The translations under genes were made by a program, and so were the position numbers. The notes beneath the pieces are model-generated. The model was not told where the DNA came from. It was given only the letters and a program-made list of their open reading frames with translations, and did no database searches. Shown here piece after piece: positions 1 through 6,604 of a stretch of 10,975 bases of DNA. The DNA is from Bacteroidia bacterium (GTDB taxonomy: Bacteria; Bacteroidota; Bacteroidia; NS11-12g; UBA955), in the NCBI GenBank assembly GCA_023258655.1, contig JALQWO010000033.1:2256-13230 (forward strand). Reading direction: 5' to 3'. Numbering within the stretch: the first letter of the stretch is position 1; the number at the start of each line of letters is the position of its first letter.

Positions 1-2
1 TA

Positions 3-113
3 GGAAATAGAATCTGGTCAGACAATTTAAGTAGTGGGTTTTATTTGGTGCGTTTTCAAAACGAAAATGGAGACTGGATTTCTCGCAGAATTTTCTATTC
101 ATCGAGACAATAA
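3..113 (+). CDS. C-terminal end of a Type IX secretion (Por sorting tail) protein, 5' truncated
   Basis: An open frame enters from the left edge and ends with TAA at 111-113, giving 36 residues. The segment SSGFYLVRF, followed about a dozen residues later by a basic strand (WISRRIFYSS) just before the stop, fits the last strands of the type A T9SS C-terminal sorting domain, whose hallmark is 'sGiYfvri...g...vkki'. Such domains direct proteins through the outer membrane by the Por/Gld machinery and are removed afterwards. The catalytic or adhesive part of the protein lies outside the window, so its function cannot be named. It runs in the same direction as the next gene, 75 bases downstream. 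The fragment is short and the call rests on a loose motif, but there is no competing frame here and the GldH gene nearby fits a T9SS organism. Confidence 0.72.
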   Translation, partial: GNRIWSDNLSSGFYLVRFQNENGDWISRRIFYSSRQ

Positions 114-176
114 TCAAAGGTTGGACAAAACATTAATGAGTTGATAACAAACACTATCAAAACCCGTGGTTGAGCG

Positions 177-184
177 TAATTTTG
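177..184 (+). promoter_or_regulatory. Possible Bacteroidetes -7 element (TAATTTTG)
   Basis: The octamer TAATTTTG matches the Bacteroidetes -7 consensus TAnnTTTG exactly and lies 4 bases before the ATG at 189. No TTG is found at the usual 17-23 base distance upstream, so the -33 half is missing. If used, transcription would begin at or within a base or two of the start codon. The match could be chance in AT-rich DNA. Confidence 0.3.
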
Positions 185-188
185 TGAG

Positions 189-1610
189 ATGAAAATTACT
201 TTTTGGGGAGCTGCTCGACAAGTCACTGGTAGCATGCATTTGCTGGAACTTCCAAGTGGCACACGGGTTTTGATTGATTGTGGATTGGATTATGAGAAAA
301 GAAAGGAATTTGAAGAGCGCAATGCATCATTTCCATTTGACCCAAAATCGATAGATCTATTGGTACTAACACATGCTCATATTGATCACTCTGGCAACGT
401 TCCAAACTTGGTTAGACAAGGTTTTAGGGGCACCATCATTGGTACAGAACCTACACTAGAGCTTAGTGATTACTTGTTACATGATAGTTTAAATATTCAA
501 CGAATGGAACTTGCGGCCAAACAAAAGACCATTTGGAAAAATTCAGGAAAGCGTTTTAAAAAAGGCAAACAACCCCAAGTACAAACTTTGTATACAAAGA
601 AGCACATCACAGAGATGTTAGACCAATCCGTGAGTTTACCATACGGAGTAGAACATGCCTTCAACGAAGAATTGAGTATTAGCTTACACGAAGCTGGCCA
701 TATTCTTGGCGCCGCTAGCGTCCGATTTACTGTGAATCATGGCGGCAAACAAACAATAGTAGGCTTTACTGGTGATTTGGGTAATGCTGATTCCAAATTG
801 GTACCAGACCCAAAGCCCATGCAAGGTTTAAACTATCTGATTTCTGAAAGTACCTATGGGGGTAGAAAACACGCTACAGATTCAAAAAAAGCAGAAGATG
901 CTATTCTCGAGGAAATAATCGATACATGCATTAATCGTGGTGGTAAATTGGTTATTCCCGCTTTTAGCGTGGGTCGAACACAGGCCATTATTTTCACCAT
1001 TCATCAATTGTATCAATCGGGTCGATTGCCCGAAATTCCAATTTTTACCGATAGTCCACTAGCCATCAGAAGTACAAAAGTCTACCAACATAACATTGAT
1101 TTTCTGAATACAGAAGCGCAATCATTTCAAGAAAAACATGGTAGTCTTTTCGATTTCCCATTACTCCAAATCATTGAGGATGAAAAAGAGAGTGAAATGC
1201 TTAGTGTGATGAATACACCTTGCGTAATCATCAGCGCTGCAGGTATGGTAGAAGGTGGAAGAATCCAAATGCACGTCAGAAACAATGTGGGATATCCTGA
1301 AAATACAATACTCATTGCGGGATTTTGTGCAGAGGGAACACTCGGACATCGGCTTTTAGCAGGCCAGGATTTCGTCGAAATAAACAGAAAGCCAAGACCG
1401 GTTTTTGCCAAAATCAAACGCACAGATGTATTCAGCGCACACCCAGACCATCCCCAAATGTTGAATTATTTCAAGGCATCCAATCCAGGAACATTGAAAC
1501 AATTATTTTTGGTACATGGAGATGCTACTCAAATGGAACTGTTAGCCAAAGATGTTGACCACACAACGGTCCATATGCCAGAAAAAGGACAAACCTTTGA
1601 ACTAATTTGA
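189..1610 (+). CDS. Beta-CASP metallo-beta-lactamase RNA nuclease (RNA specificity-factor/exonuclease type)
   Basis: The 473-residue product has the complete metallo-beta-lactamase plus beta-CASP layout of RNA-processing nucleases related to CPSF-73 and bacterial RNase J-like enzymes. The di-zinc site is visible: THAHIDH with H62, H64, D66 and H67, then H171 in AGHILGA and D196 in FTGDLG. The beta-CASP part has SESTYGG (about residues 218-224), FSVGRTQ, the AAGMVEGGR loop, AEGTLGHRL, SAHPDH with H418, and a closing LVHGD with H443. Length is normal for the family. It probably cuts or trims RNA in the cytoplasm; the natural substrate is not inferable. The usual SAHAD-type motif reads SAHPD here, but the metal-binding histidine is kept. 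The ATG at 189 is chosen because MKITFWGAARQVTGS is the standard family beginning. It is first in a run with lpxK, gldH and a ComM-like gene, and its TGA overlaps the lpxK ATG by one base. Confidence 0.93.
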   Translation: MKITFWGAARQVTGSMHLLELPSGTRVLIDCGLDYEKRKEFEERNASFPFDPKSIDLLVLTHAHIDHSGNVPNLVRQGFRGTIIGTEPTLELSDYLLHDSLNIQRMELAAKQKTIWKNSGKRFKKGKQPQVQTLYTKKHITEMLDQSVSLPYGVEHAFNEELSISLHEAGHILGAASVRFTVNHGGKQTIVGFTGDLGNADSKLVPDPKPMQGLNYLISESTYGGRKHATDSKKAEDAILEEIIDTCINRGGKLVIPAFSVGRTQAIIFTIHQLYQSGRLPEIPIFTDSPLAIRSTKVYQHNIDFLNTEAQSFQEKHGSLFDFPLLQIIEDEKESEMLSVMNTPCVIISAAGMVEGGRIQMHVRNNVGYPENTILIAGFCAEGTLGHRLLAGQDFVEINRKPRPVFAKIKRTDVFSAHPDHPQMLNYFKASNPGTLKQLFLVHGDATQMELLAKDVDHTTVHMPEKGQTFELI

Positions 1611-2722
1611 TGTCGTTGATTGGTATCATATTGTCGCCTTTTGGTTTGATTTGGGGAATTGTTTCCCATTTCAAAAGACGGGTTTATGATACGTTTAATC
1701 TTCGTAAAAAAGGGGCATTACCCAACATTGTTATCGGGAATTTGAGCGTTGGTGGTTCTGGTAAAACACCCACCGTCATTTGGTTGCTTCAACAACTCAC
1801 GAGGCAAGGTATTCAAAAGAATCAAATAGGCATTCTATCGCGTGGTTATCAAAGAAAATCGCAAGGATTTGTTTGGGTTAATTCCAGTGAAACCTTTGAA
1901 AGCGTGGGCGATGAGCCATTGGAAATACAATCCGCAATCTCTGCGGTTGACAGAACAATTGCTGTTTGTGAAAATCGATTGACGGGGCTTTCGCGAATGA
2001 AAAAAGAAAATGATTCCCTAAAGATCACCGTGTTAGACGATGGATATCAACACCTTAGACTCCAACCTGACATGAGTATTTTAATCTGTGACTACCATAG
2101 ATTATTCACCCGTGAGTGGCCCCTGCCATTTGGCAAATTGCGCGAATTTCCCTGGGAGGCAAAAAATGCAGATGCGGTGTTGATTTCAAATTGCCCCAAA
2201 TCATTTTGCGATTCTCAACAAACCGAATTAAAAAACAAACTATTAACGGACATGAAACGCTGGATGTTCGTTCGATGGCCCTTTTCCAAAAACAATACAC
2301 CCAAATGGAAAAATTGCATTGGTTTTTTATCGACAGTCACCACCACACCCAAAAACCCATTGACAAATGAATCACTTATACCGAATAGTCCAATTTATTT
2401 GATCACAGGTATTGCCAATCCTCATCGAGTAGTATCCAACCTTTGCGACTATTCTCTCATCAAACATGAGGCTTTCAATGATCACCATTCTTTTGATAAA
2501 AAGTGTGTGTCGCATATTTGCAAGCAATTTGAAGGGCTCGTCAAATCAACACCTAATTTGGTGATTGTAGCCACCCGAAAAGATTGGGTCAAGATTCAAC
2601 GACATTGGCCACATTCCATACCCATTTTTATTGTTTCATCTGTAATTGAACCTTTGCATGATACAGAAAACATGATACAAAAACTCTTAACACCATTTAT
2701 TCATGAAAACAAACTTGTATAA
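1610..2722 (+). CDS. lpxK: Tetraacyldisaccharide 4'-kinase LpxK
   Basis: LpxK phosphorylates the 4' position of the tetraacyl-disaccharide-1-phosphate to make lipid IVA, the sixth step of the Raetz lipid A pathway, at the cytoplasmic face of the inner membrane. Visible marks, numbered from the ATG at 1610 (370 residues): a hydrophobic N-terminal membrane-anchoring helix (about 2-20) followed by basic FKRR, the P-loop GGSGKTPT (48-55), SRGYQR (77-82), SVGDEP (98-103), the signature LDDGYQH (142-148), LPFGKLREF, ADAVLISNCP, and a late DHHSF segment. A TTG at 1607 would add one residue, but the ATG gives the classic TGATG coupling with the gene upstream and is preferred. The 3' end overlaps gldH by 20 bases. 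Presence of lpxK implies a lipid A-containing outer membrane. Confidence 0.96.
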   Translation: MSLIGIILSPFGLIWGIVSHFKRRVYDTFNLRKKGALPNIVIGNLSVGGSGKTPTVIWLLQQLTRQGIQKNQIGILSRGYQRKSQGFVWVNSSETFESVGDEPLEIQSAISAVDRTIAVCENRLTGLSRMKKENDSLKITVLDDGYQHLRLQPDMSILICDYHRLFTREWPLPFGKLREFPWEAKNADAVLISNCPKSFCDSQQTELKNKLLTDMKRWMFVRWPFSKNNTPKWKNCIGFLSTVTTTPKNPLTNESLIPNSPIYLITGIANPHRVVSNLCDYSLIKHEAFNDHHSFDKKCVSHICKQFEGLVKSTPNLVIVATRKDWVKIQRHWPHSIPIFIVSSVIEPLHDTENMIQKLLTPFIHENKLV

Positions 2723-3191
2723 AATAACAATGGCGGCAACGATATGCTTGCTTGGTCTTATATCGGGATGCGGTGTCCCCCAAAACACTTCCGCTGAGGA
2801 ATTTCAAGAAATTCAAAACAATACTTGGGCATGGAGTGATGGTAAACGTTTCACCTTCACCATAGATGATTCAACCCATTATTACAATTTTTCAATCGGA
2901 TTAAGAATACAGGGTACTTATGCCTACAGCAACATTTGGTTGATTTCTCAAATTCAAGGAAACAATACCAACATCAAAGAACAAGTGCAGATCGATATAG
3001 CCGATCAAACGGGTCGATGGTTGGGAGAGGGAATGTCGAACCTCATTACCTATTTAAAACCCGTTTATGTACAAAAGCAATTGGCTCCAGGAACTTATAC
3101 TTGGACTATTTCTCAAAATATGAGAGATGAAAAATTATCGGGGGTTGTGGATGTGGGAATTAAAGTAGAAAAAGGCCAGCCGATTTTATAA
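2703..3191 (+). CDS. gldH: Gliding motility lipoprotein GldH
   Basis: The 162-residue product begins with a lipoprotein signal: basic start (MKTNLYK), hydrophobic core, and lipobox LISGC with the lipidated cysteine at C23. The mature part carries the GldH pattern: 'QNNTWAW...FTFTIDD', then 'YYNFSIGLRI', then 'TYAYSNIWL', all beta-rich, ending in a short C-terminal strand. GldH was defined in Flavobacterium johnsoniae as a lipoprotein required for gliding; its molecular role is unsettled, though it is linked to the Gld/T9SS envelope apparatus. Length is normal. The ATG at 2703 lies inside the end of lpxK; the later ATG (residue 10) would spoil the signal peptide, so the first is preferred. The residues after C23 (GVPQN) are not acidic and I see no surface-export signal, so a periplasm-facing location is the simpler guess. 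No frameshift or missing part is seen. Confidence 0.9.
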   Translation: MKTNLYKITMAATICLLGLISGCGVPQNTSAEEFQEIQNNTWAWSDGKRFTFTIDDSTHYYNFSIGLRIQGTYAYSNIWLISQIQGNNTNIKEQVQIDIADQTGRWLGEGMSNLITYLKPVYVQKQLAPGTYTWTISQNMRDEKLSGVVDVGIKVEKGQPIL

Positions 3192-3200
3192 TTAATTATT

Positions 3201-4763
3201 ATGGTAGTGAAAGGATATGCAGCCGCATTAGCGGGTGTTGAGGGGATTGTAGTGACTGTTGAGGCGTGCGCAATACCGTTTCAAAGTGATACAAGCATGA
3301 TAACCGTAATTGGGCTTCCTGACCATTCGGTGAAAGAAAGTCTGTATCGATGCGAATCGGCCATACTTCAATCACAATATAACCCGCTAAGACAGAAACA
3401 AATCATCAGCTTATCGCCGGCAGATTTGCGTAAAGAAGGTTCCGGTTATGATTTATCCATTGCGATTGTAATGCTGGCCATGAGTTTTCAAATTTCTGAG
3501 AACCAACTCAGCAACTACATAATTGTGGGGGAATTGGCATTGGATGGCAAAGTGCAAGCCGTAAAAGGAATTTTAAGCATGGCTATACTTGCCCGAAAAA
3601 ATGGATTCAAAGGAATTATTGTCCCTGTGTCCAATGCAAATGAAGCCGCCAACATTGACCAAATAGAGGTAATTGCGGTTGAAACACTGCAAGAGGCTGC
3701 CGAATTTCTTGCAAACAGAAAGCAAATACAACCATGGCAACGTAAAAAACAAAAGCCAATAGGCAGCACAGCTCAGTCTTTCTCCGAAGTTAAAGGTCAG
3801 ACTTTTGCAAAACGCGCACTTGAAATCGCTTGTGCGGGCGGGCATAATGCAATCTTGATTGGTCCTCCCGGAGCTGGTAAAACCATGCTCGCGAAAGGCC
3901 TACATTCCATATTACCCCCCATGACTTCCGAGGAGTGTATAGAAACAACCCAGATTCACTCCATTGCGGGTGCATTCACCAAACAAACCGTGAATGAAGG
4001 AATTGTTTCGCAACGCATTATACGCTGTCCGCACCATTCTTTGTCACATGTTGCCATGGTTGGCGGAGGAAGTCCTTTGGGCCCTGGAGAAATTTCCCTT
4101 GCCCACAATGGTGTGCTTTTTTTGGACGAATTGCCCGAGTTTCATCGCAATACATTGGAATCACTTCGCCAGCCTCTTGAAGAAAAACAAGTACACTTAT
4201 CACGCTTTAGGCACAGAGTAACTTTTCCAGCCAATTTCATGCTCATTGCTAGCATGAATCCGTGTCCGTGTGGTTACTACAACCATCCAAAAATTCAGTG
4301 CCTCTGTTCACCCAGTAGTATTGCGAAATATTTGAGCAAAATTAGCGGTCCTCTATTGGATCGCATTGACCTTCACATTCCCATTAGCCCCATTTTATTC
4401 GGAGAATTAACCCATTGCGCATCACAAAACCCACAGTCAGAAGATGCGGTCATTCGAGACAGAATTATCAAGGCGAGAAAAAGACAACAATTGAGGTTCC
4501 GCAGCCTTTCTCTGGAGAATACCCATTCAAACAGTCAATTATCTGGAAAAATGATCCAAGAAATTTGTACCCTGGATACTTCATCCTCTGCATTAGTAAA
4601 GATGGCTATGGAAAAACTCAATCTTAGTGCACGTGCGTATCATAAGATTTTAAAAATTTCGCGAACCATTGCAGATCTTGACGGAGAAGAACAAATTCAA
4701 AAGTCCCACATCGCCGAAGCAATTCAATACCGCAACCTAGACAGAACTATAGGCAGATTCTAA
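3201..4763 (+). CDS. ComM/YifB-family Mg-chelatase-like AAA+ ATPase
   Basis: The 520-residue product has the three-part ComM/YifB layout. First is an N-terminal ChlI-like (Lon-protease-fold) domain, about 22-142, with ITVIGLPD and SLSPADLRKEGSGYDL. Next is an AAA+ core, about 190-395, with Walker A GPPGAGKT (221-228), Walker B LFLDELPEF (D309, E310), the family's Cys cluster (C355, C357, C367, C369, in CPCG...CLC) and GPLLDRIDLHI. Last is a C-terminal helical Mg_chelatase_C domain, about 405-510, with LSARAYHKILKISRTIADL. In Vibrio cholerae ComM is a hexameric helicase that drives branch migration when single-stranded DNA is integrated during natural transformation. The protein is not a magnesium chelatase despite the domain names. 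The Bacteroidetes role is inferred from homology. It starts 9 bases after gldH and its stop overlaps the stop of the opposing galE by 4 bases. Confidence 0.94.
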   Translation: MVVKGYAAALAGVEGIVVTVEACAIPFQSDTSMITVIGLPDHSVKESLYRCESAILQSQYNPLRQKQIISLSPADLRKEGSGYDLSIAIVMLAMSFQISENQLSNYIIVGELALDGKVQAVKGILSMAILARKNGFKGIIVPVSNANEAANIDQIEVIAVETLQEAAEFLANRKQIQPWQRKKQKPIGSTAQSFSEVKGQTFAKRALEIACAGGHNAILIGPPGAGKTMLAKGLHSILPPMTSEECIETTQIHSIAGAFTKQTVNEGIVSQRIIRCPHHSLSHVAMVGGGSPLGPGEISLAHNGVLFLDELPEFHRNTLESLRQPLEEKQVHLSRFRHRVTFPANFMLIASMNPCPCGYYNHPKIQCLCSPSSIAKYLSKISGPLLDRIDLHIPISPILFGELTHCASQNPQSEDAVIRDRIIKARKRQQLRFRSLSLENTHSNSQLSGKMIQEICTLDTSSSALVKMAMEKLNLSARAYHKILKISRTIADLDGEEQIQKSHIAEAIQYRNLDRTIGRF

Positions 4764-5797
4764 CAGTTTTTTTGCCAATTCCAAGCATCTTTCATCATGG
4801 TGGCGAGATCACGCTTCGCAGACCATCCCAGTACCTGATTCACTTTTTCCGTATCTGCCCAAACCGCAACCACGTCGCCTGCTCTCCTATTGCCCACTGA
4901 ATAATTTACCCTTTCTCCTGTGGCCTTTTCAAAAGCATTGATTACCTCCAGAACAGAATATCCAACTCCGGTCCCTATATTAAATACCTCAAACGAATCT
5001 GTCGAAGGATCACCTTCGAGGACTTTTTGAATTCGTTGACTGGTGAATAATCGATCTATTGCCGCAACATGCGCTTCCGCGAGATCCATTACGTGGATAT
5101 AATCACGAATACACGTGCCATCTGCAGTATGATAATCACCGCCATACACGGTTAATTTTTCACGAATTCCTGCAACTGTTTGTGTCAAATAGGGAATCAA
5201 ATTATTGGGGACGCCCAATGGTAATTCCCCAATTTTTGCTGTTGGATGCGCACCAACGGGGTTGAAATAACGCAAACACTGCACCTCGCACCAATTGTTA
5301 TCTTTCAAAATCACTTCTGCCATCTGTTTGGTAGCACCATAGGGACTTGCTGCTGGACGTGTGGGCGTACTTTCCTTCACAGGAACTGTCTCTGGCTCAC
5401 CATAAACTGTACAACTACTACTGAAAACCATTTTGCTGCAATCCTGAGCCTTCATCGCTGCCAATAGCGTGATCAAACCAACTACATTGTTTTGGTAATA
5501 CATCAAAGGATTATCAACGCTCTCTCCAACCGCTTTGTGTGCAGCAAAGTGAATCACAGCTTCAGGTCTGTGGGTTACAAACAAACCGTTGATGAGTGCG
5601 TCGTCATTGACATCCCCTTGCACAAAAACGGGACGGTATCCCAGCAACTCTTCCAGCGCATCCAACACCTCAATTTTGGAATTGTGCAAGTTATCAATGA
5701 TGATTGGATTGTAGCCCGCTTCGTTCAAACACAATACCGTATGAGACCCAATAAATCCCAAACCACCCGTTACCAAAATATTCCGTTTAGCCGTCAT
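4760..5797 (-). CDS. galE: UDP-glucose 4-epimerase GalE
   Basis: This 345-residue short-chain dehydrogenase/reductase interconverts UDP-glucose and UDP-galactose (some homologues also UDP-GlcNAc and UDP-GalNAc) using tightly bound NAD, in the cytoplasm. Seen in the sequence: the Rossmann motif TGGLGFIGSH (G11, G14, G17), DNLHNS at the end of strand 2, HFAAHKAVGES, the catalytic S128 in FSSSCTVYG, the YxxxK pair Y153/K157 in SPYGATK, LRYFNPVGAHP, and DGTCIRDYIHVMDLA near the sugar-binding part. Length is close to the E. coli enzyme. The ATG at 5797 overlaps the stop of the acetyltransferase upstream (ATGA), so the two are translated from one message. UDP-galactose or its N-acetyl form would feed lipopolysaccharide, capsule or glycoprotein synthesis. 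The stop overlaps the end of the ComM-like gene on the other strand by 4 bases. Confidence 0.96.
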   Translation of the reverse strand: MTAKRNILVTGGLGFIGSHTVLCLNEAGYNPIIIDNLHNSKIEVLDALEELLGYRPVFVQGDVNDDALINGLFVTHRPEAVIHFAAHKAVGESVDNPLMYYQNNVVGLITLLAAMKAQDCSKMVFSSSCTVYGEPETVPVKESTPTRPAASPYGATKQMAEVILKDNNWCEVQCLRYFNPVGAHPTAKIGELPLGVPNNLIPYLTQTVAGIREKLTVYGGDYHTADGTCIRDYIHVMDLAEAHVAAIDRLFTSQRIQKVLEGDPSTDSFEVFNIGTGVGYSVLEVINAFEKATGERVNYSVGNRRAGDVVAVWADTEKVNQVLGWSAKRDLATMMKDAWNWQKNC

Positions 5798-6390
5798 TCA
5801 TTTACTTTTTTTACATATCCATTCTCCAAACGATAAATGGAACCCGAACCTCGGCATTCCGCTTTTCCCTCTGAGTCAAACTCCAACTTCTCTCCATATT
5901 CACTCATCCAGCCTCTTTGAACTGCAGGAACACCCACCACCATGGCAAAAGGTTTTACATTTTCAGTAACTACAGCACCAGCGCCCACAAAAGCATAGGC
6001 ACCCAAGGTTATACCACACACGATGGTAGCATTTGCTCCTATTGTTACACCTCTTTCCAATTTGGTTGATTTAAACTCAGTCCTTCTTACAACTGCCGCC
6101 CGTGGGTTAATCACATTTGTAAAAACCGCACTCGGACCAATAAAACAATCATCGCCCACCTCCACACCTTGGTAAAGAGACACATTGTTTTGAATTTTCA
6201 CTCCGTTCCCCACCACAACATCGTTATCAATAAACACATTTTGTCCAAGGTTGCAATTGGAGCCAAGAATGGCTTTTCCAGATACATGACAAAAATGCCA
6301 AATCTTGGTGCCTTCGCCAATAATCGCACCTTCGTCAATAACCGAAGAAGGATGAATTTGTGGGGTGTTAGAAGACAAGTTTACAGACAT
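5794..6390 (-). CDS. WbpD/WlbB-like sugar N-acetyltransferase (left-handed beta-helix)
   Basis: The 198-residue product is almost entirely hexapeptide repeats (about residues 12-150), which form a left-handed parallel beta-helix. The order of segments follows the WbpD/WlbB group, which acetylates the 3-amino group of UDP-2-acetamido-3-amino-2,3-dideoxy-glucuronate with acetyl-CoA for O-antigen sugars: IHPSSVIDEGA, GTKIWHFCHVS, LGQNVFI, IQNNVSLYQGV, FIGPSAVFTNVINPRA, GVTIGANATIVCGITLG, AFVGAGAVVT, VVGVPAVQRGWMSEYG. The short C-terminal tail (EKLEFDSEGKAECR...) is also usual for the group. The exact sugar substrate is not determined by sequence. The usual pathway partners (dehydrogenase, oxidase, aminotransferase) are absent here; the only operon partner is galE, overlapping by 4 bases. 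A related 3- or 4-amino-sugar acetyltransferase is possible. The ATG at 6390 follows a good promoter. Confidence 0.87.
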   Translation of the reverse strand: MSVNLSSNTPQIHPSSVIDEGAIIGEGTKIWHFCHVSGKAILGSNCNLGQNVFIDNDVVVGNGVKIQNNVSLYQGVEVGDDCFIGPSAVFTNVINPRAAVVRRTEFKSTKLERGVTIGANATIVCGITLGAYAFVGAGAVVTENVKPFAMVVGVPAVQRGWMSEYGEKLEFDSEGKAECRGSGSIYRLENGYVKKVNE

Positions 6391-6397
6391 TGCATGT

Positions 6398-6430
6398 CAA
6401 AGGTACTGATTCAAACGGGGCGATTACAAA
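6398..6430 (-). promoter_or_regulatory. Bacteroidetes-type promoter of the acetyltransferase-galE operon
   Basis: Read on the minus strand, TTTG (6430-6427) is followed after 21 bases by TACCTTTG (6405-6398). This matches TTTG-N17-23-TAnnTTTG, the -33/-7 promoter of Bacteroidetes primary sigma factors, in both sequence and spacing. The -7 box ends 7 bases before the ATG at 6390, so the leader would be only a few bases long. There is no Shine-Dalgarno sequence. It is the best promoter match I found in the window. Confidence 0.55.
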
Positions 6431-6560
6431 TCAATTTACAAGTGAAAAATACTTTTGATAAATCTCCACTGTTTTTCTCTAAGAAAATCTACTACAATTT
6501 GTTTTGCCTTCCTTCAAAAAGCAATCGTATGTAGAAATAAACATATTTCCACAAAATAAA

Positions 6561-6593
6561 AATGCCCCCGGCTGATTCTCAGCCGGGGGCATT
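6561..6593 (-). terminator. Rho-independent terminator after the PiT gene
   Basis: Perfect 15-bp inverted repeat: arms 6561-6575 and 6579-6593, GC core GCCCCCGGCTGA, 3-base loop. On the minus strand the hairpin starts 11 bases beyond the PiT stop and is followed by a T-rich tail (CATTTTTATTTTG). On the plus strand the following bases are ATTAAACAATC with no T run, so it serves the minus-strand DUF47-PiT operon and separates it from the promoter of the acetyltransferase operon. Confidence 0.93.
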
Positions 6594-6604
6594 AAACAAT
6601 CAAA

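Noticed and set aside
1607..1609. TTG as the start of lpxK
   Set aside because: The ATG three bases later gives the standard TGATG coupling and a family-typical N-terminus; the TTG adds only one residue.
4740..4775. Terminator after the ComM-like gene
   Set aside because: A T run is present at 4767-4773, but the preceding bases give only a stem of about four pairs, too weak to call.
5492..5836. Plus-strand open frame of 114 codons
   Set aside because: It lies antisense to galE and the acetyltransferase end; both minus-strand genes have full family motifs.
6421..6560. Additional gene or small RNA between the acetyltransferase and PiT operons
   Set aside because: The AT-rich stretch has only short weak stems and no persuasive frame; the promoter and terminator at its two ends explain it.
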